Notes under the pieces: model-generated
Databases searched by the model: none
Told to the model about the DNA's origin: nothing
The model's input: the letters and a program-made list of their open reading frames with translations, nothing else
NCBI GenBank assembly: GCA_013373005.1
Contig: JABXIP010000525.1
Location: forward strand, 1-6,922
Length of the DNA: 6,922 nucleotides
Reading direction: 5' to 3'
DNA from: Cytophagia bacterium
GTDB taxonomy: Bacteria; Bacteroidota; Bacteroidia; Cytophagales; Cyclobacteriaceae
Translations under genes and position numbers: made by a program
Shown: positions 1 to 5,442 of the stretch, one piece after another
Layout: the number at the start of each line of letters is the position of its first letter
Numbering within the stretch: position 1 is the first letter of the stretch

Positions 1-780
1 CCTGTTCAGATATTCTATCATCAGGCAGGACATGGTGGGCCTCCACCAATGAGCATGATGAACAGATGGTTTACCAAGTACCTTCATGGCATAGACAATG
101 GTGTTGAAAACGATCCGAAAGCTCAGATTGTGAGAGAAGGCGATAGTCCACAAGAACCAACGGCTTATGCCGACTACCCGAACCCTGAAGCCAAAAACGT
201 GACTTTCTATCTGCAAACAGGTGGAAATGCTGCCGGTGTTCTTTCCAGCAATAAAGCAAAAACGAAGGCTACTGAAACCCTCATCGATAATGTGAATTTA
301 TCTGGAGCTGAATTGGCTCAGGCTAAGAACTCGGAAAATAGGTTGCTTTACCTAACCCCAACCTTATCTGAGCCTATGCATTTGTCTGGTGTGGCAAAGG
401 TGACCGTCAAACTATCGAGTAGCAAACCAGCTGCGAACCTTTCTGTTTGGTTGGTTTCATTGCCATGGGATAAAACTGACCGTACCCCTATCTACAATAA
501 TATCATCACAAGAGGCTGGGCAGATCCGCAGAACTATAAGTCGATTAGTAAAAGTGAGCCACTGGAGCCGGGTAAGTTCTATTCGGTATCATTCGACCTT
601 CAGCCTGACGATCAGATTATCCCTGCAGGGCAACAGATCGGACTCATGATTTTCTCAAGCGACAAAGAATTCACGCTCCACCCTCAACCCGGCACCCAGC
701 TGACCATCGACTTAGATGGTACTAGCTTAACATTGCCAGTGGTTGGAGGTAAGAAAACTGTTGATTCTGCGATGAAGTAG
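1..780 (+). CDS. X-Pro dipeptidyl-peptidase-like S15/CocE hydrolase, C-terminal part (5' truncated)
   Basis: The reading frame is open from the first base, so this is the last 259 residues of a longer protein; the ATG at 49 is internal. Residues 6-13 (YHQAGHGG) lie just before the C-terminal domain, and His11 (nt 31-33) is the likely catalytic His of the Ser-Asp-His triad; the Ser and Asp would be upstream of the window. Residues from about 60 to 255 resemble the PepX_C jelly-roll domain, ending in the family-typical pattern PGTQLTIDLDGTSLTLPVVG. Known S15 members cleave X-Pro dipeptides from peptide N-termini, or hydrolyse esters and amides in the CocE branch. In Bacteroidota they are usually about 600 residues and often exported, but any signal peptide is outside the window. 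The gene converges on the next one, 48 bp away. The family is secure; peptidase versus acylase specificity is not resolved. Confidence 0.88.
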   Translation, partial: PVQIFYHQAGHGGPPPMSMMNRWFTKYLHGIDNGVENDPKAQIVREGDSPQEPTAYADYPNPEAKNVTFYLQTGGNAAGVLSSNKAKTKATETLIDNVNLSGAELAQAKNSENRLLYLTPTLSEPMHLSGVAKVTVKLSSSKPAANLSVWLVSLPWDKTDRTPIYNNIITRGWADPQNYKSISKSEPLEPGKFYSVSFDLQPDDQIIPAGQQIGLMIFSSDKEFTLHPQPGTQLTIDLDGTSLTLPVVGGKKTVDSAMK

Positions 781-785
781 TATCA

Positions 786-807
786 GGGTCAATTATCAAA
801 TTGGCCC
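786..807. terminator. Possible bidirectional terminator hairpin between convergent genes
   Basis: The arms GGGTCAATT (786-794) and AATTGGCCC (799-807) pair over 9 positions, one of them a G-T pair, around the tetraloop ATCA. The hairpin starts 6 bp after the hydrolase stop and lies 22 bp beyond the stop of the convergent oxidoreductase. Position and stem support a shared terminator. There is no clean T-tract on either side, so the call is tentative. Confidence 0.4.
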
Positions 808-828
808 ATCATCAAATCTTCAAATAGA

Positions 829-1476
829 TCACATTTTCTGCATAATCTCCGACTCATAGAAGTAACAGCCTTTGTCTTCCTGTCGGGCGACTTTCATCAT
901 GGCATCTACAATTTTATCGGCATGAATAGGCTTATACTTTTTTAAGGGACCAAAGAATGGAATGACACGAGTGATAAACTGTGCAAATTTCTCTCCTGCT
1001 CTTCTTTCTTCTCTTGGCCCTCTTATCAGTGATGGCTTGAACATGTAGATGGTTCTATAATTCAGGAAGGAGACTTTATCTTCTAATTCACCCTTTACTC
1101 GGTTATAGAAAAACCGGCTCTTTATATTAGAGCCCATCGCTGAAACCAGAAAGAACCGGTCTCCACCGGCTTCCAATCCCTTTTTGGCCAGTTCATAACA
1201 GTAAGTGAAGTCTACTTTATAGAAAGCTTCTTTGGAGCCAGCCTTCTTCATGGTGGTTCCCAGACAGCAGAAAATATCATCCCCGTTCGGGAAATCGCTC
1301 ATTTCTGAAAGATTGTCGAAATCAACAGTAAGCTCCTTGAGCTTCTCGTGCTGGATGCCTAATGGCTTGCGGACCAAAGCAATCACCTGACCATAGTTAT
1401 TGCTTTGTAAAAGGTTTTGAGTTAATGACCTCCCAATCAGCCCGCTTGCACCGGCAATGATTGCAGTTTTTTCCAT
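829..1476 (-). CDS. TIP30/HTATIP2-like NAD(P)-binding oxidoreductase (atypical SDR)
   Basis: This 215-residue protein opens with a Rossmann dinucleotide-binding loop, GASGLIG, at residues 9-15. It then follows the TIP30/HTATIP2 pattern closely: CCLGTT (70-75), a following KAG and VD, the VSAMGS strand end (111-116), and YNRVK (124-128) as the YxxxK catalytic pair with KGELE after it. A KPSLIRGPREERR stretch (137-149) resembles the C-terminal region of the same family. The length fits a single-domain atypical short-chain dehydrogenase without a long substrate domain. There is no signal peptide or membrane segment, so it is probably cytosolic. Bacterial members are mostly uncharacterised; substrate and reaction cannot be read from the sequence. 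The start is the ATG immediately before the Rossmann strand, with no usable start further upstream. It appears monocistronic: the next minus-strand gene ends about 200 bp upstream of it. Confidence 0.87.
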   Translation of the reverse strand: MEKTAIIAGASGLIGRSLTQNLLQSNNYGQVIALVRKPLGIQHEKLKELTVDFDNLSEMSDFPNGDDIFCCLGTTMKKAGSKEAFYKVDFTYCYELAKKGLEAGGDRFFLVSAMGSNIKSRFFYNRVKGELEDKVSFLNYRTIYMFKPSLIRGPREERRAGEKFAQFITRVIPFFGPLKKYKPIHADKIVDAMMKVARQEDKGCYFYESEIMQKM

Positions 1477-1524
1477 ACAACTAAAATAGAAAAAATGATC
1501 AGCTAAACAGACAACAATACGTCT

Positions 1525-1576
1525 TTGCGGAATTTTCCTTTAAAAATTTCATCATATTAAATGAAAATGTCCGCAA
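1525..1576. repeat. Long imperfect fold-back (inverted repeat) in the 1477-1673 intergenic gap
   Basis: TTGCGGA then ATTTTC (1525-1537) faces GAAAAT, a single unpaired G, then TCCGCAA (1563-1576). After one C/T mismatch the stem resumes with TTTAA (1539-1543) against TTAAA (1557-1561), leaving a 13-nt loop at 1544-1556. That gives 18 base pairs with one bulge and one mismatch. On the plus strand it is followed by CTCTTTTTG, terminator-like, yet no plus-strand gene ends here. It sits 48 bp upstream of the TIP30-like gene start. It could be an sRNA terminator, an operator or 5' structure, or a miniature repeat element; the sequence does not decide. Confidence 0.6.
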
Positions 1577-1613
1577 TCTCTTTTTGAGGAGAATTAAGAT
1601 ACCGGATAAAACA

Positions 1614-1635
1614 AGCCTTTGGAAAAATTAAGGCT
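1614..1635 (-). terminator. Possible terminator of the DUF1232 operon
   Basis: The arms AGCCTT (1614-1619) and AAGGCT (1630-1635) form a 6-bp stem with a 10-nt AT-rich loop, about 40 bp past the stop of the minus-strand YkvA/DUF1232 gene. On the minus strand it is followed by TGTTTTATC, a broken T-tract; on the plus strand CATTTTTCT follows. The stem is short, so it is only a candidate. The rest of the 1477-1673 gap apart from this and the fold-back shows nothing recognisable. Confidence 0.4.
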
Positions 1636-1673
1636 CATTTTTCTGGCATGACGTTCCTTTATAGTTTCTGTAA

Positions 1674-2090
1674 TTAATTAGCATGAGCCTGCTCCCACTC
1701 TCTGTACCTAGATAAATCGTCTTGGAAAGATTTTCCAAGCCAGGCCAAAATGGTCGCATCATCAATAAATCCCGCAATTGGAATGAAATCAGGAATAGCA
1801 TCTATCGGGGCAATGAAGTAGAGCAAACCAGCGACAATCATCACCAATGTTTGCCAAGGCATATCTGGGTATTTTCCAGATACAGAATTAGAAATCATTC
1901 TGATCACCAGATTCAGATAAGCGACAATCTTACCCTTCAGGCTATCGTCACCTTCCATGTCCTCCATTTTTTGCTGAGCCTTCACCAATAAATTCTTCAA
2001 GGCTGAAGAATCGCCAACAATTTTAGAGGCCTTCTCTTTAAAGCGGTCGAAAAATCTTTTCTCAGTAGAGTTTGGTTCAGTTCTGCTCAT
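1674..2090 (-). CDS. YkvA/DUF1232 family small membrane protein
   Basis: A 138-residue protein whose second half carries the DUF1232 signature: a hydrophobic stretch from about residue 80, running into YFIAPIDAIPDFIPIAGF (91-108) and then IDDATILAWLG (109-119). The P-x-D-x-x-PD-x-x-P spacing is typical of the family. The first 60 residues are charged and helical (many Lys, Glu and Asp), longer than in minimal members, and probably cytoplasmic. The family is widespread and of unknown biochemical function, usually predicted to be membrane-associated. It is the second gene of a pair: the upstream gene's TAA is followed by one base and then this ATG (TAA-T-ATG), so translational coupling is likely. 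The ATG at 2088-2090 is favoured by that spacing. Confidence 0.88.
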   Translation of the reverse strand: MSRTEPNSTEKRFFDRFKEKASKIVGDSSALKNLLVKAQQKMEDMEGDDSLKGKIVAYLNLVIRMISNSVSGKYPDMPWQTLVMIVAGLLYFIAPIDAIPDFIPIAGFIDDATILAWLGKSFQDDLSRYREWEQAHAN

Positions 2091-2091
2091 A

Positions 2092-2613
2092 TTACATCAG
2101 TTGTCTGGCTTCAGCTTTTATAAATGTTAAGGCATCGGCAATAGGATCCTTGTTTTCTTTTATCATAAAATCAAAAATTGCCTCTGCCAAATCTATTGCG
2201 TTGTTCTTCTCAGTCATCTTCTCCGAGGCAACCTGTATTAAACCTACAATATCATTTACAGAAGTCCTCGCCTTTTTCCAGGCTTCATCACTCATATATA
2301 CCTGCTGAGAGAGGTTATGGTTCAACTCTTCCCGAATTTCCTTCTGAAGTATCTGCTGAAATTCAAATGCCGAAATACCCGGATCACTTAGCCTCAACAG
2401 CATATTATTAGGAGAAACTCGCTCCAACAACAGAGCCATTCTCTCATAAGCCTGAAGCCGCAAAGGCAGGGTAGTTTCAGTATTCTTAATCTTAATATCT
2501 ATCAACTTTTGATCGAACTGCTTTTGTAAAAAATTACGCATCACCAAAAACATGGCATACATTACCAGCAAAGCAGGAACTAAGATTTTAATCAATTCTG
2601 TTATATAATCCAT
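2092..2613 (-). CDS. Membrane-anchored protein of unknown function, possibly DUF7935-like
   Basis: A 173-residue protein I do not assign a function to. Residues about 6-27 (ITELIKILVPALLVMYAMFL) form one N-terminal transmembrane helix that is not followed by a signal-peptidase-like site, so an anchor is more likely than a cleaved signal. The rest looks soluble and alpha-helical, with amphipathic, charged stretches such as LRLQAYERMALLLERVSPN (52-70) and EIREELNHNLSQQVYMSDEAW. It contains no cysteine and no obvious catalytic motif. The pattern recalls a Bacteroidota-restricted hypothetical family that I believe is catalogued as DUF7935, but this is from memory. It is the first gene of a two-gene operon with the DUF1232 protein, and both are membrane-linked, which suggests a shared envelope role by inference only. 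It diverges from the A-type carrier gene across an 82-bp gap. Confidence 0.8.
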   Translation of the reverse strand: MDYITELIKILVPALLVMYAMFLVMRNFLQKQFDQKLIDIKIKNTETTLPLRLQAYERMALLLERVSPNNMLLRLSDPGISAFEFQQILQKEIREELNHNLSQQVYMSDEAWKKARTSVNDIVGLIQVASEKMTEKNNAIDLAEAIFDFMIKENKDPIADALTFIKAEARQLM

Positions 2614-2614
2614 A

Positions 2615-2638
2615 ATCAGGTGTCCATCAGGTATGGAC
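2615..2638. promoter_or_regulatory. Repeat cluster in the divergent promoter gap (candidate operator)
   Basis: The 82-bp gap 2614-2695 must hold the control regions of both divergent operons. Next to the minus-strand start are two copies of ATCAGGT (2615-2621 and 2626-2632), 11 bp apart, about one helical turn. Overlapping them is a perfect inverted repeat, GTCCAT (2622-2627) and ATGGAC (2633-2638), spaced 5 bp. This could bind a regulator or fold in the minus-strand 5' leader. No exact TAnnTTTG promoter was found here; TAAGTTTA at 2680-2687 is the closest on the plus strand but lacks a well-placed TTG. Confidence 0.35.
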
Positions 2639-2695
2639 TCAATTTGTTTGAAAATAGTGAGAATCTTATTCTAGGTATTTAAGTTTACGTCAGAA

Positions 2696-3031
2696 ATGCA
2701 GAAAAATTCTACTCTTCCCACCCTGGAACCCGTTAAGTTGACAGATCAAGCAATTGTCGAGGTGAAGAATATTATGGAAAACAAGAATATTCCGGAGGGC
2801 TATGGGCTACGTATTGGCGTAAAAGGTGGAATGGGTTGCGCAGGACTAGGCTATATGCTGGGCTTCGACAAACCCAAAGAAGGTGACATTAGCTATAGTA
2901 TAGAAGGCATCCCTGTCCACATTGAAAAAAGACAAACTATGTACCTTATTGGCCTGCAGGTAGATTTCTATGAAGGCAGCGATGCCCGAGGCTTCACTTT
3001 CATCAACCCAAACAATACGAATCAGGAATGA
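2696..3031 (+). CDS. HesB/IscA-fold A-type carrier homologue lacking the C-terminal Cys pair
   Basis: The 111 residues cover the whole HesB/IscA (Fe-S biogenesis) domain: a helix ending near NIPEGYGLRIGVKGG (31-45), the first-cysteine loop with Cys48 in GMGCAGLGY, a GFDKPKEGD hairpin, and the closing VDFYEGSDARGFTF (89-102). Classical A-type carriers bind Fe or Fe-S through one Cys in this loop plus a C-terminal Cys-x-Cys; here that position reads GFTFINPN and Cys48 is the only cysteine in the protein. Similar CxC-less members appear common in Bacteroidota, so this is probably a real subfamily and not a damaged gene. If it binds a cluster, other ligands or a dimer of Cys48 would be needed. 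Its stop overlaps the next gene's start by 4 bp (ATGA), implying co-translation with the ATP-grasp protein. The ATG at 2696 is the only start compatible with the domain; the 12-residue lead before it is short and unremarkable. Confidence 0.87.
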   Translation: MQKNSTLPTLEPVKLTDQAIVEVKNIMENKNIPEGYGLRIGVKGGMGCAGLGYMLGFDKPKEGDISYSIEGIPVHIEKRQTMYLIGLQVDFYEGSDARGFTFINPNNTNQE

Positions 3032-3927
3032 CAGAAAAACTCTTCGACATTGTGGTTTTAACTGACGACCGCTATGTTACTCCTCAGAACCCGGATTGGT
3101 ATGTTCAAAATATTTTGCAGGAAGATGGGCTAGTATTGGACTCCCTGAAAGCAAAAGGATATCGAGTAACCAGAAAAAGCTGGAGTGATCCTGACTTCGA
3201 CTGGTCTTCTACCAAAGCAGTGATTTTCCGCACCACCTGGGATTATTTCGATAGATATGAAGAATGGAAGGGCTGGCTGGAAAAAGTTAGTCAGATGACT
3301 AAAATGATCAATCCGTATGAGCTGATTCAATGGAATATGGACAAGCATTATCTGGCCGATCTTCAGAAAAAAGGCATTAACATTCCTGAAACACATTATG
3401 TTGAAATTGGAGTGGTGACCAATCTCGCTGCTCTTTTCGCGCAAAAAGAATGGACGGAATGCATATTAAAGCCCTGCATTTCAGGTGCAGCCAGGCACAC
3501 CTACCGCATCGACCTTTCTAACATTCATGAACATGAGCCTATTTTTCAAAAGCTGATTCAGGATGAAGCCATGATGCTTCAACCCTTTCAGAAAAATGTG
3601 ATAGCGAAAGGCGAAATCTCTTTGATGGTAATGGGAGGTCAGTTTACCCATGCCGTGCTCAAAATCGCCAAGCCAGGTGATTTCCGTGTACAAGACGATT
3701 TTGGTGGAACAGTTCATGAATACACACCTACTTCAGAAGAAATTGCCTTTGCTGAAAAGGCAGTAGCCGCTTGTTCACCACACCCTCATTATGCTCGAGT
3801 GGACATTATCCGAGACAATGATGATCAATTGGCTGTTATTGAAATGGAAATGATTGAGCCTGAGCTTTGGTTTAGACTAAAGCCTGAGGCTGCGGAGGTA
3901 TTAGCTGAAAGTATTGATCTGGTTTAG
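3028..3927 (+). CDS. ATP-grasp ligase, glutathione-synthetase/DcsG-like
   Basis: A 299-residue cytosolic protein with the ATP-grasp layout. The N-terminal pre-ATP-grasp Rossmann part ends in FRTTWDYF (67-74), a hallmark of this branch. Then come NMDKHYL (103-109), entering the central ATP-binding domain, KPCISGAARHTY (148-159) with the ATP-phosphate Lys148, the adenine-loop LQPF (184-187), GE at 195-196, GDFRVQDDFGGT (217-228), YARVD (255-259), and the Mg-binding end EMEMIEPEL (272-280). Length and motifs resemble the family annotated as cycloserine-biosynthesis DcsG-like or prokaryotic glutathione-synthetase ATP-grasp proteins. These ligases join a carboxylate, activated as acyl-phosphate, to an amine or thiol nucleophile. 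The actual substrate is unknown, and no cycloserine or glutathione genes are next to it. It overlaps the A-type carrier by 4 bp and is the last gene of that operon. Confidence 0.87.
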   Translation: MTEKLFDIVVLTDDRYVTPQNPDWYVQNILQEDGLVLDSLKAKGYRVTRKSWSDPDFDWSSTKAVIFRTTWDYFDRYEEWKGWLEKVSQMTKMINPYELIQWNMDKHYLADLQKKGINIPETHYVEIGVVTNLAALFAQKEWTECILKPCISGAARHTYRIDLSNIHEHEPIFQKLIQDEAMMLQPFQKNVIAKGEISLMVMGGQFTHAVLKIAKPGDFRVQDDFGGTVHEYTPTSEEIAFAEKAVAACSPHPHYARVDIIRDNDDQLAVIEMEMIEPELWFRLKPEAAEVLAESIDLV

Positions 3928-3933
3928 AAATTC

Positions 3934-3948
3934 AGCATTAAAAATGCT
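3934..3948 (+). terminator. Weak hairpin after the ATP-grasp gene
   Basis: AGCATT (3934-3939) and AATGCT (3943-3948) form a perfect 6-bp stem with an AAA loop, starting 7 bp after the stop. No T-tract follows, so a factor-independent terminator is not established. Further along, CATCC (3959-3963) and GGATG (3976-3980) could form another weak stem. The rest of the gap up to 4009 shows nothing clear. Confidence 0.25.
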
Positions 3949-4009
3949 CTACACGGGCATCCTCGTGGCAAACAAGGATGAGTAATTAGTCTCAACTCTC
4001 ATTCTTATT

Positions 4010-4032
4010 TAAATGCAACATAGTTGCATTTA
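4010..4032. promoter_or_regulatory. Palindromic operator overlapping the -33 element of the flavoprotein gene
   Basis: The left arm TAAATGCAAC (4010-4019) and right arm GTTGCATTTA (4023-4032) are perfect 10-bp complements around a 3-bp centre, ATA. The size and spacing suit a homodimeric winged-helix repressor of the MarR type, although no such regulator gene is in the window. The TTG of the promoter (4024-4026) lies inside the right arm, so a bound protein would block RNA polymerase. It also contains the ATG at 4013, which is therefore an unlikely start codon. Confidence 0.75.
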
Positions 4033-4053
4033 TTGTTTTAAAAACTACCTTTG
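4024..4053 (+). promoter_or_regulatory. Bacteroidota-type promoter (TTG, 19 bp, TAnnTTTG)
   Basis: TTG at 4024-4026 and TACCTTTG at 4046-4053 match the known Bacteroidota sigma-ABfr consensus (TTG near -33, TAnnTTTG near -7) exactly, with a 19-bp spacer. Transcription would begin around 4058-4061, leaving a leader of about ten bases before the ATG at 4070. The -7 box lies in the left arm of a second, shorter inverted repeat: CTACCT (4045-4050) and AGGTAG (4062-4067). Confidence 0.7.
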
Positions 4054-4069
4054 CTCAAAAGAGGTAGAT

Positions 4070-4963
4070 ATGAAAAGCTATGAGGCTATTATTATTGGGG
4101 GAAGTTATGCTGGGCTTTCGGCCGCATTAACACTTGGCAGATCACTAAGAAAAACCCTGGTCATTGACGCTGGCAAGCCTTGCAATCGCTTCACGCCTCA
4201 TTCTCAAAACTTCCTCACTCATGACGGAAGAAAGCCTGCTGAAATCAGTGCAATTGCGAAGGAGCAGGTTCAGCAATACAAAACAGTAGAGTTCTTAAAC
4301 GGACTCGCACTAGATGCACGAAAAATCGATAAGGGATTCGTAGTTGAATGTAATCAAAGCTCTTTTTCAAGCAAAAGACTGGTCTTGGCTGCCGGAATCA
4401 AAGACATATTGCCTGATATTTCGGGAATAACTGAATGCTGGGGTAAGTCCGTCATTCATTGCCCATACTGTCATGGATATGAGTTTCATGGACAGCCAAC
4501 TGGCATATTGGCCAATGGTGAAAAGGCTTTCCATTATGCTCAACTCATTTCCAACCTCACTAGAGACCTAACCATATTTACTAATGGAAAACTCGATTTA
4601 TCACAAGATCAAATCCATGCTATCAAACGAAACAACATCGCTATTGTAGAAACTGAAGTTCAATCGATAGTTCATCAAAATGGGCAGATTTCCGAAGTCA
4701 TATTGAAGGATGGAAGTTCGAACCAAGTAAATGCCCTTTACCATGGCCCAGACTTTGAGCAAAGCACCAACATTGCTCAAAGTCTAGGCTGTGAAATAAC
4801 AGAACATGGTCTGATTAAAGTAGACCCAAGGCAGATGACAACTGTTGCCGGAGTTTATGCCTGCGGTGACTCTTCTAACATGCGAGCCGTTTCAATCGCA
4901 GTATCCTCAGGCACAGTAGTTGGGTCTGTACTCAACTTCGATTTGATTCAGGAGAGTTTCTAA
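4070..4963 (+). CDS. Thioredoxin-reductase-like FAD-dependent oxidoreductase (possible dithiol oxidase)
   Basis: From the ATG at 4070 the protein has 297 residues, the usual length of the low-molecular-weight thioredoxin reductase fold. An FAD loop, GGSYAG (10-15), follows the first strand, the redox pair is C131-P-Y-C134 followed by HGYE, and GVYACGD (261-267) is the second FAD motif. The NAD(P)H site expected near 145-153 reads GILANGEKA instead of GxGxxA, so nucleotide binding may be weak or altered. CxxC-HGYE is also seen in fungal GliT and bacterial HlmI dithiol oxidases, which pass electrons to oxygen. The function is therefore either a thiol-disulfide reductase with an unusual donor or a dithiol oxidase. 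An upstream in-frame ATG at 4013 would add 19 residues but lies in the operator and before the promoter, so 4070 is preferred. It is monocistronic, with its stop 5 bp from the toxin's stop. Confidence 0.88.
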   Translation: MKSYEAIIIGGSYAGLSAALTLGRSLRKTLVIDAGKPCNRFTPHSQNFLTHDGRKPAEISAIAKEQVQQYKTVEFLNGLALDARKIDKGFVVECNQSSFSSKRLVLAAGIKDILPDISGITECWGKSVIHCPYCHGYEFHGQPTGILANGEKAFHYAQLISNLTRDLTIFTNGKLDLSQDQIHAIKRNNIAIVETEVQSIVHQNGQISEVILKDGSSNQVNALYHGPDFEQSTNIAQSLGCEITEHGLIKVDPRQMTTVAGVYACGDSSNMRAVSIAVSSGTVVGSVLNFDLIQESF

Positions 4964-4968
4964 GATTA

Positions 4969-5235
4969 TTAGGGAAAAAGCTTGTAGATATCTTTTCTAT
5001 GTAAAACTCGCGCGAATGTCACACAATTGTCCTCAAAGAAAACCCCAACTCTATAATTTCCTACCCGAATTCTGTAGGCTGTTCTAAAACCTACAAGCCT
5101 CTTTGAACCCGCTAATTCGGAAATTGAATTAGCCGATTTGCAGTTTTCAATAAGTTCTAAAAGGGATTCCTTGAGCTTTTTATTATTGATCTTATCTAAA
5201 TCTTTGGAGAAGCTTTTTAGATAAACTACCTCCAT
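4969..5235 (-). CDS. RelE/ParE-superfamily toxin of a type II toxin-antitoxin pair
   Basis: An 88-residue basic protein with the RelE/ParE fold order: a first strand (VVYLKSFSKDL), two helices from about 12 to 36 (KINNKKLKESLLELIENCK), then a beta-sheet half with YRIRVGNYRVGVFFEDN (54-70), FARVLHRKDIYKLFP (74-88). Arg51, Arg55, Arg57, Arg62, Arg76, His79, Arg80 and Tyr84 are candidates for RNA contact and catalysis, as in RelE-type mRNA interferases; ParE-type gyrase poisoning cannot be excluded. Its ATG shares one base with the antitoxin's TAA (TAATG), so it is translated by coupling. The antitoxin-first order is the canonical arrangement and all expected elements are intact. Its stop is 5 bp from that of the convergent flavoprotein gene. 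Confidence 0.9.
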   Translation of the reverse strand: MEVVYLKSFSKDLDKINNKKLKESLLELIENCKSANSISELAGSKRLVGFRTAYRIRVGNYRVGVFFEDNCVTFARVLHRKDIYKLFP

Positions 5236-5432
5236 TATTTTTTGAGCTTATAGATAATTTCATCCTCGGCTACTCTAGTGTTTCTATCTACCTCTCTCAT
5301 CATGATAGATAAGCCTAAATCCTCTTTTTCTTCTTCGGACAGAATTTTACTATTCACTCCCATTTTTGTTAAGAGTTGAGATATGAATAGTAGCTCCTTT
5401 TCGTCCTTAGGATTGATTAAAATAGAGTTCAT
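5235..5432 (-). CDS. Antitoxin partner of the RelE/ParE toxin
   Basis: A 65-residue acidic protein directly upstream of the toxin. It opens with a beta-strand-like MNSILINPKDEKELLFISQLL, a short form seen in Bacteroidota antitoxins, and continues with LSEEEKEDLGLSIMMREVDR (31-50) and VAEDEIIYKLKK at the end. The second half is the likely toxin-wrapping region. No standard ribbon-helix-helix or Phd-type DNA-binding domain is obvious, so autoregulation is possible but unproven. The identification rests mostly on size, position and overlap with a clear toxin, plus resemblance to LSEEEKEDLGL-type antitoxins. It starts 40 bp after the helicase stop on the same strand, so it may be read through from that gene as well as from its own promoter. 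Confidence 0.85.
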   Translation of the reverse strand: MNSILINPKDEKELLFISQLLTKMGVNSKILSEEEKEDLGLSIMMREVDRNTRVAEDEIIYKLKK

Positions 5433-5439
5433 ATATGAA
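5428..5439. promoter_or_regulatory. 12-bp palindrome covering the antitoxin start codon
   Basis: TTCATATATGAA is a perfect 12-bp palindrome centred just upstream of the antitoxin ATG. Toxin-antitoxin promoters are commonly bound by the antitoxin complex at such sites, so it is a candidate operator. It is AT-rich and short, and could occur by chance. Confidence 0.35.
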
Positions 5440-5442
5440 TAT

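Noticed and set aside
1481..1514. Minus-strand promoter for the TIP30-like gene (TTG, 23 bp, TATTTTAG)
   Set aside because: The -7 box is imperfect, the spacer long, and transcription would start at or inside the ATG, leaving no leader.
1722..2411. Plus-strand open frames opposite the DUF1232 operon
   Set aside because: All overlap well-supported minus-strand genes, and none shows a domain.
3130..3717. Minus-strand open frames of 104 and 78 codons inside the ATP-grasp gene
   Set aside because: They are antisense shadows of a well-supported gene, with no recognisable domain and composition set by the opposite strand.
4013..4069. Extending the flavoprotein by 19 residues to the ATG at 4013
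   Set aside because: The ATG lies in the operator palindrome and upstream of the promoter; the extra residues are Cys-rich and unlike the family, whose fold begins at MKSYEAIII.
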